Numbered from the stretch's first letter, positions 1-7,530 are shown. The stretch: 14,505 nt of DNA from an uncultured Eubacteriales bacterium (GCA_900321525.1 ONWL01000066.1:1-14505); one strand, 5' to 3'. Notes: generated by a model not told the origin, from the sequence alone. Translations and numbers: made by a program.

Positions 1-82
1 TTTTCAGGTGGGATACTTCCAAAAGATTGTCCGCCTGATGCACCACCGGTGCTGCGGTTTGTTTGATGGCTGTCTTACGCAT
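1..82 (-). CDS. oppF: Opp/Dpp-type ABC transporter second ATPase, N-terminal fragment
   Basis: Only the first 27 codons are in the window; the gene runs off the left edge. The reading begins MRKTAIKQTAAPVVHQADNL and continues LLEVSHLK, which resembles the segment preceding the Walker A region in OppF/DppF ATPases. The ATG overlaps the end of oppD by 8 nt (ATGCGTAA), a translationally coupled arrangement, with a purine-rich AGGGAGGGACGG stretch just upstream as ribosome site. Identity rests mainly on position (last gene of an oppBCDF order) plus the short LLEV-HLK match. No nucleotide-binding motif is visible, so this is a contextual call. Confidence 0.75.
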   Translation of the reverse strand, partial: MRKTAIKQTAAPVVHQADNLLEVSHLK

Positions 83-1232
83 GGTCCGTCCCTCCTTCCT
101 TACAGCGGTAACAGCTGACAATATGGGTAGGGGATACCGCATAGGAATCCGGATATGCTCCTTCACAGTCTGCCACGCACATCTCACAACGGTCTTTGAA
201 ATAACAATAATTGGGCATATCCACCGGATTTGGGACGCTGCCCGGAATACTGTACAGCTTGTCTACTTTCTTACCCACCACCGGTTTGGAGTTCATGAGC
301 CCGATGGTATAGGGGTGTCTGGGGTCTTTGAAGATTTCTCTGGCAGTGCCTTTTTCTACCACACGTCCTGCATACATGACCACCACATAATCTGCCATCT
401 CTGCCACCACCCCCAGATCATGGGTGATCAGCATGATGGAACTGTTGATCCGGTCTTTCAGATTCCGCAGCAAATCCAGAATCTGTGCCTGAATGGTCAC
501 ATCCAGTGCAGTGGTTGGCTCATCTGCTATGATCAGCTTGGGATCACAGGCCAGTGCCATGGCGATCATCACACGCTGGCGCATCCCACCGGACAGTTCA
601 TGGGGATACATGGCATATACCCCTTCCTTGTTGGCAATGCCCACCATGCCAAGCATCTCTAACGTTCTGTTTTTCACAGCTGTCTTACTCATCTCCGGAT
701 GATGGAGTGCGATAACCTCATCCACCTGGTCACCGATCCGGAATACCGGATTTAAGCTGGTCATGGGCTCCTGGAAGATCATGGACATCCGGTTGCCTCT
801 TAACTTCTGCATCACAGAGAGGGGAGCATTCACCACATTGATGGCACCTTCTCCTGTGTTAAACCGAATCTCACCTTCTACCGTCTGACCGGAAGGCCGC
901 TGCACCAGCTGCATGAGAGACAGGCTGGTGACAGACTTGCCGCAGCCGGATTCTCCCACGATACCCACAGTCTTACCCTGGGGTACCTCAAAGGATACGC
1001 CGTCCACCGCCTTCACCGTACCGATGTCGGTAAAGAAGTATGTGTGCACATTGTCAAATTCCACACAGTTGTCCGGATTCTTCATCTGTACCACATATTC
1101 CTCTTCCGGGATATGTGTTCTGTTTCTCTTTTTCTCAATTTCTCTTGTAATCTTACGATTCCGCTTTGAAATCGCTCTGGATTCCCTGGCGGATATATAA
1201 TTTGCATTTTTTGCTTTCTTTTTCTCTGCCAT
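75..1232 (-). CDS. oppD: Opp/Dpp-type ABC transporter ATPase OppD
   Basis: This is a 385-residue cytoplasmic ATPase that would power uptake of peptides or a similar solute through OppBC together with OppF. Visible motifs are Walker A GESGCGKS (about 93-100), a Q-loop in MIFQEPMTSLNP, the ABC signature LSGGM (213-217), Walker B LIIADE (233-238) and the switch His in ITHD (271). The C-terminus carries the family's peptide-transporter extension with cysteines at 343, 349, 352 and 356, which in some family members ligate an Fe-S cluster. I chose the ATG at 1232 because AGGTGA lies at a proper distance before it; a GTG three codons earlier (1241) is possible. A very basic N-terminal extension of about 45 residues precedes the ATPase domain. 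It lies 9 bp after oppC and overlaps oppF by 8 bp, so one operon. Confidence 0.93.
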   Translation of the reverse strand: MAEKKKAKNANYISARESRAISKRNRKITREIEKKRNRTHIPEEEYVVQMKNPDNCVEFDNVHTYFFTDIGTVKAVDGVSFEVPQGKTVGIVGESGCGKSVTSLSLMQLVQRPSGQTVEGEIRFNTGEGAINVVNAPLSVMQKLRGNRMSMIFQEPMTSLNPVFRIGDQVDEVIALHHPEMSKTAVKNRTLEMLGMVGIANKEGVYAMYPHELSGGMRQRVMIAMALACDPKLIIADEPTTALDVTIQAQILDLLRNLKDRINSSIMLITHDLGVVAEMADYVVVMYAGRVVEKGTAREIFKDPRHPYTIGLMNSKPVVGKKVDKLYSIPGSVPNPVDMPNYCYFKDRCEMCVADCEGAYPDSYAVSPTHIVSCYRCKEGGTDHA

Positions 1233-1241
1233 CTGCCTCAC

Positions 1242-2909
1242 CTACCGTTTCATTTTCGGATCGAATGCATCCCGCAATCCATCGCCAATAAAGTTAAACG
1301 CAAGTACGGTTAACAGGATCAACAGACCTGCCGGAATCCATACAAATACATAGTTCGTCATGACATAAGAGTCATTGACTGCATTGATGATACTGCCCCA
1401 GGAAGCTGCCGGATATTTGATTCCCAAACCTAAGAAGCTCAAAGACGCTTCTGTCAGAATGATATCACCCAGTCCCATGGTGGCAAACACGATCAGCTGG
1501 GGAATGACATTGGGAATCAGATGCTTGAAGATTCTCCTCCTCACACTGATCCCGGTTGCCTCTGCCGCCACCATAAATTCCTGCTCCCGTAGAGAAAGAA
1601 TCTGTCCACGGACGATACGGGCGATGCCCACCCATCCGATGATACTGATGACCACACACAGCAGGTAAATGCGCAGTGTAGCAGATACCTGATAATAATC
1701 CATAATGGAACCTAAAATCATGTACAGGGGAATAGCCGGAATACAGTAGATGATATCCACAAAACGCATGAGCAGATTGTCCACCCAGCCCCCAAAAAAG
1801 CCTGCCACACCACCTACGATCACACCAATGATCAGCTCGATGATGACCACCACAAAACCGATCAGCAGGGAGATTCGTCCGCCGTACATGAGACGTGCCA
1901 GCAAATCCATGCCATTGGCATCAGTTCCTACCGGATGCTCTTTAGAAGGAGAGGCATAGGTGTCGATGACCTTGGTTTCCTGATATCGGCGAATGGTATA
2001 CTGGTTGTTCTTCCGTTCCAGAATATACTTATCATTTCCCCCGTTTTCATCCTGATACTGGAATGTTTCTACCTTAGCATCAATGGCTTCTCTCACTACC
2101 TCTTTGAATGCAGGAGTCAAAAACACACCTTCTACCACGCTGTTTATATTCATATCGGATACATAGGCATATTCCTTGCCCGATGCATTGTATATCATAG
2201 CTGAACTTTCATCATCCTGCACAATGGTATAGGTATCACCATCCACAATGACTTTGGTTTCTCCATCCCCCATTGCCTTCAACACATTGCAATAAAATGC
2301 ATAAGGAAATACCGTATCCGCTTCATAAGGGGTAAAAGAACGCTGACAGACCACTGCTGCTTCTGTGGCTTCATAAAATGTCACATCTGTTCCATCTGCT
2401 TCATACAACCATATCTGTCCGTCTGCTTCAAACACATTGGTTTCATCCTCTGCTGCCTGCAAGTACCCATCCGTATCTGACAGATCCTTCTCCTCAGGAA
2501 TCAGTTCATACATGATATAGACCCCTTCTCCTATAGGACTCAGACCAAAGGTACGATCTTCCTTAGAAGTAAAAATCAACTTTCCTGTAGTCACTGCCAG
2601 TATGGTCTTGGAATTGGAATCCTTTGGCAGTTTCACATTTTCTGCCGGAAAGGTCTGATAGTCTGTAATATAAGTGGCACCTGCGTAGTCCTTCTTCATT
2701 TCGTCTGTGGTATAAAATACCTGACTCTGGGAATAGGGGATCAATGCGCCGCCTAAAAACGCAAACAGGAACATACAGACAATAATCACCAGTCCCACGA
2801 TGGCCAGCCGGTTTCTGAAAAACCGCTTGGCAACTAACATACCGGGAGAAAGGACACGGACACGCTGGGCATCATCTAATTTCATCTTCTGCTCTTTCTT
2901 TTCTTCCAT
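1242..2909 (-). CDS. oppC: ABC transporter permease OppC with large extracytoplasmic insertion
   Basis: This 555-residue inner-membrane permease pairs with OppB; typical OppC proteins are about 300 residues. TM1 is near 36-56. The usual core resumes at HPVGTDANGMDLLARLMYGG (325-344), followed by TM helices and the cytoplasmic EAA coupling loop AAEATGISVRRRIFKHLIPN (about 448-467) that docks on the ATPases. The extra length, roughly residues 60-320, falls between TM1 and that core, in the segment facing outside in this family. It is acidic, rich in Tyr, Asp and Thr, and has short strand-like stretches and two Cys (188, 207). I do not recognise it as a named domain. The start has a good AAAGGAG six bases upstream, directly after the oppB stop. 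A role in contacting the binding protein is inference. Confidence 0.92.
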   Translation of the reverse strand: MEEKKEQKMKLDDAQRVRVLSPGMLVAKRFFRNRLAIVGLVIIVCMFLFAFLGGALIPYSQSQVFYTTDEMKKDYAGATYITDYQTFPAENVKLPKDSNSKTILAVTTGKLIFTSKEDRTFGLSPIGEGVYIMYELIPEEKDLSDTDGYLQAAEDETNVFEADGQIWLYEADGTDVTFYEATEAAVVCQRSFTPYEADTVFPYAFYCNVLKAMGDGETKVIVDGDTYTIVQDDESSAMIYNASGKEYAYVSDMNINSVVEGVFLTPAFKEVVREAIDAKVETFQYQDENGGNDKYILERKNNQYTIRRYQETKVIDTYASPSKEHPVGTDANGMDLLARLMYGGRISLLIGFVVVIIELIIGVIVGGVAGFFGGWVDNLLMRFVDIIYCIPAIPLYMILGSIMDYYQVSATLRIYLLCVVISIIGWVGIARIVRGQILSLREQEFMVAAEATGISVRRRIFKHLIPNVIPQLIVFATMGLGDIILTEASLSFLGLGIKYPAASWGSIINAVNDSYVMTNYVFVWIPAGLLILLTVLAFNFIGDGLRDAFDPKMKR

Positions 2910-2922
2910 GACATTCTCCTTT

Positions 2923-3909
2923 CTAGTTTACTCTCACACGTGGGTCAACTACTGCGTATAATACATCTGCGATCAAATTGCCTAACAAAATCAAAATGGC
3001 GGAAAACAGCATGTAAAACATGACAAAGGGGATATCTCCCTGCATGACACACTGATAAGATGTGTAGCCGATTCCCGGAATCTGGAACAATGTCTCCGTA
3101 ATCATGGCACCGCTGAACAATCCCGGCAGCGTGCCCCCAAGCAAAGTCACAATGGGAATCAGGGTATTGCGGAAGGCATGATGATTCACCACCCGGCTTT
3201 CTGACAACCCTTTGGCTCTGGCAGTACGGATATAATCCGAATTCAATACTTCCAACATATTGGTACGGGTATAACGCATAAGACTTCCTATGCTGACAAT
3301 GGTCAGTGTGATCACCGGCAGCACCATATGTTTTGCCATATCCAGAATCTTCCTTGCCGGTGAGAGCTGCTCATGGAGACGCCCCACAATTCCATACAGA
3401 TCAAACCATCCAAGCTTGATGGAAAAAATGTACTTTAATATGGTGGCGAAAAAAAAGCTGGGTAAGGAAATACCAATCAGTGCAATGACAGTAATGACAT
3501 AGTCTGTCATGGAATACTGCTTTCTGGCTGCTGCAATGCCTGCCGGAATGGCAATGAGGATCTCTAACATAAACGATGCAAGGCTCAAAGCAAAGGAATA
3601 CCAGATCACACTGGAAAACTTCTGCAATACCGGCTGGTTCCAGTACCAGGAATCCCCAAACTGCCCCCGCACGGCCTTGGCTGCCCATGCAAAATACCCC
3701 TGAATCACACCTACATCCAAACCATAGGCTGCATTCAGTTGTACCATCCACTCATCAAAAGACTTGGAACCTGGCTTGGTGGCAAGTTCCCTCGCCCGGT
3801 TTTCCACAAAGGATGTGGGCATACATCGCATGATTCCATAAATGATCATTGTGACAAACACAAGCAACACCAGAGAAATCAAGATACGTTTCAGTATGAA
3901 TTTTTTCAT
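2923..3909 (-). CDS. oppB: ABC transporter permease OppB
   Basis: This 328-residue polytopic membrane protein is the first permease subunit of the Opp/Dpp type. The N-terminus MKKFILKRILISLVLLVFVTMIIYGIMR is the usual basic start plus TM1. An extracytoplasmic loop follows, then TM helices near 101-125, 137-162, 196-212, 250-275 and 290-320. The EAA coupling loop is at about 224-252 (DYIRTARAKG, then FRNTLIP). The C-terminus YAVVDPRVRVN is typical. Length is normal for the family, in contrast to the partner OppC. An AAAGGAG lies 11 bases before the ATG. It starts 33 bp after a mobile repeat, and between it and the binding-protein gene lies a terminator, so how it gets its promoter is unclear. 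oppC follows after 13 bp. Confidence 0.95.
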   Translation of the reverse strand: MKKFILKRILISLVLLVFVTMIIYGIMRCMPTSFVENRARELATKPGSKSFDEWMVQLNAAYGLDVGVIQGYFAWAAKAVRGQFGDSWYWNQPVLQKFSSVIWYSFALSLASFMLEILIAIPAGIAAARKQYSMTDYVITVIALIGISLPSFFFATILKYIFSIKLGWFDLYGIVGRLHEQLSPARKILDMAKHMVLPVITLTIVSIGSLMRYTRTNMLEVLNSDYIRTARAKGLSESRVVNHHAFRNTLIPIVTLLGGTLPGLFSGAMITETLFQIPGIGYTSYQCVMQGDIPFVMFYMLFSAILILLGNLIADVLYAVVDPRVRVN

Positions 3910-3942
3910 GTCAGTATCTTCTCCTTTCTTCTGTAGATATAC

Positions 3943-4176
3943 CAGGCAATTGCGAAACTATGATAACGAACGCCTTTCATCAAAATTTTTATTTGAAAAA
4001 CACGCTTTCGCTTCGAATCATTCGTAAGAATGATGTTCATAGCAACGGTACTAATATTTTTTATCGCTTATTGCTCAAAAAATAAAGTACCGGCATTTCA
4101 CAAAGTTTTTCAAATGAAAAAATTTCTGATGTGCAGGCTGTTTTCTGTTCTATTCAAAGAGTTTCGCAATTGTCTA
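3943..4176 (+). mobile_element. MITE-like element, copy A (full length)
   Basis: A 234-bp non-coding element between the binding-protein gene and oppB. Its ends are imperfect 17-bp inverted repeats: CAGGCAATTGCGAAACT at the left and, read inward from the right, TAGACAATTGCGAAACT. It is flanked by a 9-bp direct repeat TAGATATAC (3934-3942 and 4178-4186), as expected of a target-site duplication. Inside are a long imperfect hairpin with arms CGGTACT (4046-4052) and AGTACCG (4086-4092) and a short one with arms ATCATTC (4017-4023) and GAATGAT (4028-4034). Copies C and D match it at about 90% by eye. The orientation called plus starts with the ACTATGATA end. Confidence 0.85.
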
Positions 4177-4196
4177 ATAGATATACTATTATCGGG

Positions 4197-4219
4197 AAAA
4201 AGGGGACTTTTCAGCCCCC
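4197..4219 (-). terminator. Intrinsic terminator after the binding-protein gene
   Basis: On the minus strand the sequence reads GGGGGC, loop TGAAAA, GTCCCC, then TTTTT. That is a six-pair stem (one G-U) with a T run, about 40 bp after the TAA of the binding-protein gene. It probably lowers transcription into oppBCDF relative to the binding protein, a common way to make the binding protein in excess. Complete termination would require a new promoter for oppB. Confidence 0.8.
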
Positions 4220-4258
4220 TCCCATGTGACTGCACTGCTGTCATACAGCGTGACAGTC

Positions 4259-6550
4259 TTATTTCATGGCAATCTTTTCCAGTTCATTAAACCAGGTATA
4301 GTAAGTGGTCTGATCCGGTGTCACGGTATCCATATCAATCCGCTCTACACCGTATACTGTCCCTTCCTGTCTCTGGTAAATCGGGATTTCCACTGCATAG
4401 TCTACAATGAAATCCAGCGCTTCTTTATAAATTGCCTTCCGGTATGTCTGATCGGTATTGGTTCTTCCTGCCAGTACCATCTCATCCAGTTCATCAGAGT
4501 AAATTCTGTACATATACGCAGAACCACCGTCACTGTGATAAATCTGGAACATATCCGGATCTAAGGTTGCAGACCAGGCTGCACACCAGATCTCTGCGGT
4601 ACCTGCTTCTGTGGCACTCCACAGGATGCTGCTGTCTGCCAGGTCATTGATCTTCAACTCGAAGCCGATGGTTGCCAGTGCTTCCGATGCTGCCGTTACG
4701 ATACCAAAGGATGGGTGGTCACCGCTTCCGCCGCCGCCGATCATCAGCTCATAGCTGAGCTTCGCCCCTTCCGGTGCTGCGGTCAACTTGCCATCTTTTA
4801 CGGTATAGCCTGCTGCCTCAAAGAATCCCAGTGCTGCTTCCAGTGCTGCATCATATTTCTCATCCTCGGACATACCGCTTGTATAAATGGGATTTCCGTC
4901 TACATCTGTGGAAAATGCCACTTCATAGTCAGAATCAGATTTCTGTGGTGCTGCCCAGGAAGTATTGGAAATCGGATAGTTGATGACAGAAGCCGCATCT
5001 CCATAGTAAGAATCGATGACCACATCACGATATACTGCAATCACTGTGGCAATTGCCTTTCTCAAATTCCTAGAGGCTTCGCTTCCCGGATCATCCCCCA
5101 CTTTCACATTCTGGGAATTCATGCCGATATAGCCATATCCATTGTAATCTGTCAAAGAAACCGCCAGTACATCACCGTTTAATTCCTTGTCGGTGTTGTA
5201 GCTTGCAATCTGCTCTAATGCTGCCTTAGATACCGATGGAGACGCCATATCTACCGTTCCCTGTACGATACCAGGTACCTTATCGGAATCGCCTGTCACC
5301 TTAAACTGAATTTCCCTGGTTGCCGGAGCACCCTTATAATAGTTTTCATTTGCTTTCAGATACACGATCTTATTTTCATACTTCACAAATGTATAAGGGC
5401 CTGCACCCATTGGCTTGTTGGTCTTTTCTCTGACAGTAGACAGATCACCTTTGGTGAAACCGAAGCTGTTGTTGTCATAATCATACAAACTCTCATCTCC
5501 ATAATAATGAAGCGGCGCAATACAGATATTCATGTTTCCAAGGGCAGTTGCATCTACAGAAGTCAATGTCACCTGTACCGTTTTGTCATCAATCTTCTGG
5601 ATACCACTGATACTGTCTGCTGAAGAACCGGTCTGTACTGCAATCTTATACGCATCTGGCAGGAAGTCAAACAATGGTGCATTGGCTGCCTCTACATCAG
5701 ACATCGTTACATAATCTTCTTCATAAGCTGCACACAATTCCTCCCAGTAATCGGCCAAAGTCGGCACATCATCTCCCTCTAATGTCCAGGTCTTCTCTGT
5801 GGCAGCGCCTGTGAGAACACCATCGTCTCCAAGTTCTGCAAACCCCCACTCTAACATACCATTTGCCACATCATTGGACTCGATGTCTACATAACCATTT
5901 GCAATACAATATTCGACGATATCCTGTGCAAATGCTTCCCCTGCTGCCGGCAAATCGGTCTCAAAAAACTGTTTCTGCTGTTCTTCCGTGAAATAAGAGA
6001 AATCCGTATTGTCTTCTCCCATATCAATCAATACTTTATACAACAGTTCCGAACCCTGTCTGTACTCTTCCATCCCTTCAATAGGCAGAGAATACAGGGA
6101 AGCACTGCCATCATATGACGGATCGCTGAATACATAGAAAGAAAAGATGATGTCATCTGCATCTGCCACTTCTCCATCTGCAAATTGGATGTCATCCCGC
6201 AACTTAAATGTGTAAAGTACCGTTCCATCCTCCTGTTCTTCAATGGTAGCATCGGTGGCACCATAATAGGTGTACTCCGTTCCGTTGTACTCCTTTGTCT
6301 CTCCCTCCACGCCGTTCATCACATACTCACCGGCACGATCATTGCCCACCAGATAAATCTGAGTGGCATCTGCCACCTGCTGATCCGGTACACTGGCTGC
6401 AAAGAAAGGACTGAACTTCTCACTCACATCATCACAGGCAATGACCAACGGGGTATTAGAACCGGAATTGCCCGCAAATTTACCGCAGGCAGACAGTCCC
6501 AATACCATAGTACCTGCCAAAAACAGTGCCATCACTTTTTTCTTTTTCAT
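4259..6550 (-). CDS. oppA: Peptide-type ABC transporter substrate-binding lipoprotein
   Basis: A 763-residue extracellular solute-binding protein (SBP family 5) expected to capture peptides or another solute and deliver it to OppBC. The start is the ATG at 6550, with AAAGGAGG nine bases upstream; a longer frame upstream lacks a signal peptide and a ribosome site. MKKKKVMALFLAGTMVLGLSAC is a lipoprotein signal with lipobox LSAC and lipidated Cys22. Family hallmarks are FKLRDDIQFADG (115-126), PMGAGPYTFVKYE (about 380), the LRKAIATVI segment, and a C-terminal EIPIYQRQ segment. It is longer than the usual 530-600 residues. About 150 acidic residues (roughly 165-313) sit between the DPSY region and ISGIQKIDDKTVQVTLT. 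Substrate cannot be read from the sequence. Confidence 0.92.
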   Translation of the reverse strand: MKKKKVMALFLAGTMVLGLSACGKFAGNSGSNTPLVIACDDVSEKFSPFFAASVPDQQVADATQIYLVGNDRAGEYVMNGVEGETKEYNGTEYTYYGATDATIEEQEDGTVLYTFKLRDDIQFADGEVADADDIIFSFYVFSDPSYDGSASLYSLPIEGMEEYRQGSELLYKVLIDMGEDNTDFSYFTEEQQKQFFETDLPAAGEAFAQDIVEYCIANGYVDIESNDVANGMLEWGFAELGDDGVLTGAATEKTWTLEGDDVPTLADYWEELCAAYEEDYVTMSDVEAANAPLFDFLPDAYKIAVQTGSSADSISGIQKIDDKTVQVTLTSVDATALGNMNICIAPLHYYGDESLYDYDNNSFGFTKGDLSTVREKTNKPMGAGPYTFVKYENKIVYLKANENYYKGAPATREIQFKVTGDSDKVPGIVQGTVDMASPSVSKAALEQIASYNTDKELNGDVLAVSLTDYNGYGYIGMNSQNVKVGDDPGSEASRNLRKAIATVIAVYRDVVIDSYYGDAASVINYPISNTSWAAPQKSDSDYEVAFSTDVDGNPIYTSGMSEDEKYDAALEAALGFFEAAGYTVKDGKLTAAPEGAKLSYELMIGGGGSGDHPSFGIVTAASEALATIGFELKINDLADSSILWSATEAGTAEIWCAAWSATLDPDMFQIYHSDGGSAYMYRIYSDELDEMVLAGRTNTDQTYRKAIYKEALDFIVDYAVEIPIYQRQEGTVYGVERIDMDTVTPDQTTYYTWFNELEKIAMK

Positions 6551-6699
6551 ACGCTTGTTCCTCCTTTTCTTTTCCATCAGGCAAAAGCCCGTTCCTTTCC
6601 TCCATTCAAAACTGTCATTTTCATGAAGCATTCGATTGATCCTGGTATCTGCCTGACAAAGCCATCCAGACGATACCCTCTATTCTTTTGCTTATACCA
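6551..6699 (-). other. Spacer before the binding-protein gene with an inverted repeat
   Basis: A 149-bp spacer between the 183-residue membrane gene and the binding-protein gene. It contains an inverted repeat with arms GGTATC (6644-6649) and GATACC (6672-6677) plus partly complementary inner bases. There is no T run, so it is not a terminator. I see no convincing promoter. It may be an RNA hairpin in the leader of the binding-protein gene or chance. Confidence 0.3.
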
Positions 6700-7251
6700 T
6701 TACGGTTTTTCAATGGAAATCCCCTGGTATGTCCGGTCATACCAACGACCATACAGGACAACCCACAGAAACAATACTGCCAGACATGCCAGATAACACA
6801 ATTCCCTGCCTACGTGTATGGTGCCATGATACAATGCCAAATATACCAAATCCAGCGCCACATTGCCTCCCGTCAGGATCAGTATGCCACGGCAGGAATG
6901 CAAAATCCGTAGCAAACTGCCTTCATAGGCCGGTCGTTCCATCCGCAAAGGTGCCATGCAGAAAAAAACTGCGCCAATGAGCCAATATCCAACAGGCAAA
7001 AACAGACACAAGTACGGCAGGACAATCCAGACAGTATGAGAAGAGTCCTGATTGGGCATCCCTGCTCCGATCAAAATCGCCAGTGCAAGCAATGCTGCCA
7101 ACAGATTGCATGCTGCACTGTTCCGTTTTTTCCCCTGATCAAAGTGAAGTGTGTAATACTCCCCTCGGTACACGGTCATCTTTCTCATCTTTCCATCCGG
7201 AGTGTGATAAGAAATCGTTTCATACTCCTGTTCATATTGATTTTTCAGCAT
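6700..7251 (-). CDS. Small polytopic membrane protein, unknown function
   Basis: I do not recognise this 183-residue protein. The first 45 residues are soluble and hydrophilic (YETISYHTPDGK, then KMTVYRGEYYTLHF). Four predicted membrane helices follow near 46-65, 74-99, 120-141 and 150-168, with a short charged tail RWYDRTYQGISIEKP. The start at 7251 is chosen for the GGAG eight bases upstream. The open frame continues upstream to 7527, but that part is translated mobile repeat and spacer. It is the first gene after the 7653-7680 promoter and precedes the binding-protein gene by 149 bp, so it is probably co-transcribed with the transporter. Accessory to uptake or a stand-alone membrane protein are both possible. 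Confidence 0.75.
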   Translation of the reverse strand: MLKNQYEQEYETISYHTPDGKMRKMTVYRGEYYTLHFDQGKKRNSAACNLLAALLALAILIGAGMPNQDSSHTVWIVLPYLCLFLPVGYWLIGAVFFCMAPLRMERPAYEGSLLRILHSCRGILILTGGNVALDLVYLALYHGTIHVGRELCYLACLAVLFLWVVLYGRWYDRTYQGISIEKP

Positions 7252-7336
7252 ACGTTCTTCTCCATCCGGGCTTCCAGTTGATGCACACAGTTTTCTGCAA
7301 AAGGACTTTCCAGCCCCTCTCACACAACAGTACATG

Positions 7337-7490
7337 TAGGCAATTGCGAAACTCTTTGAACAGACCCAAAACAGCCTGTACATCAGAAATTTTTTCATTT
7401 GAAAAACTTTGTGGAACGCCGGTACTTTATTTTTTGAGCGAAAAGCGAAAAAAATATTAGTACCCGGTATCATAGTTTCGCAATTACCCA
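7337..7490 (-). mobile_element. MITE-like element, copy B (internally deleted)
   Basis: A 154-bp copy of the same element, in the opposite orientation to copy A. Ends are TAGGCAATTGCGAAACT and, from the other side, TGGGTAATTGCGAAACT. Flanking direct repeats are AACAGTACATG (7326-7336 and 7491-7501), 11 bp. Compared with copy A it lacks about 80 bp between the ATGATA end and the GGTACT hairpin. It retains the GGTACT/AGTACC hairpin and the other end. It sits in the untranslated leader between the promoter at 7653-7680 and the 183-residue membrane gene. Confidence 0.85.
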
Positions 7491-7530
7491 AACAGTACAT
7501 GGGATATATCTTGATCCATTCTGTCAAAAA

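Noticed and set aside
4030..4290. 86-residue plus-strand reading frame across mobile element A
   Set aside because: The matching frame in copy C is stopped by TGA and the frame runs out of the element into the end of the binding-protein gene, so it is not a conserved element-encoded protein.
6551..6631. 27-residue extension of the binding lipoprotein
   Set aside because: It would hide the lipoprotein signal behind a charged segment and lacks a ribosome site; AAAGGAGG fits the ATG at 6550.
6185..6796. 203-residue plus-strand reading frame over the start of the binding-protein gene
   Set aside because: It is antisense to the signal peptide region of a clear lipoprotein gene and shows His/Cys-rich shadow composition.
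7301..7318. Hairpin AGGGGCT-GGAA-AGTCCTT upstream of the membrane gene, resembling the terminator at 4197-4219
   Set aside because: The stem has two G-U pairs and the T run is only about four bases, two of them inside the stem; too weak to call an attenuator.
7252..7527. 92-residue in-frame N-terminal extension of the four-helix membrane protein
   Set aside because: It is translated mobile element copy B and leader. The ATG at 7251 has a good ribosome site and starts a plausible protein.
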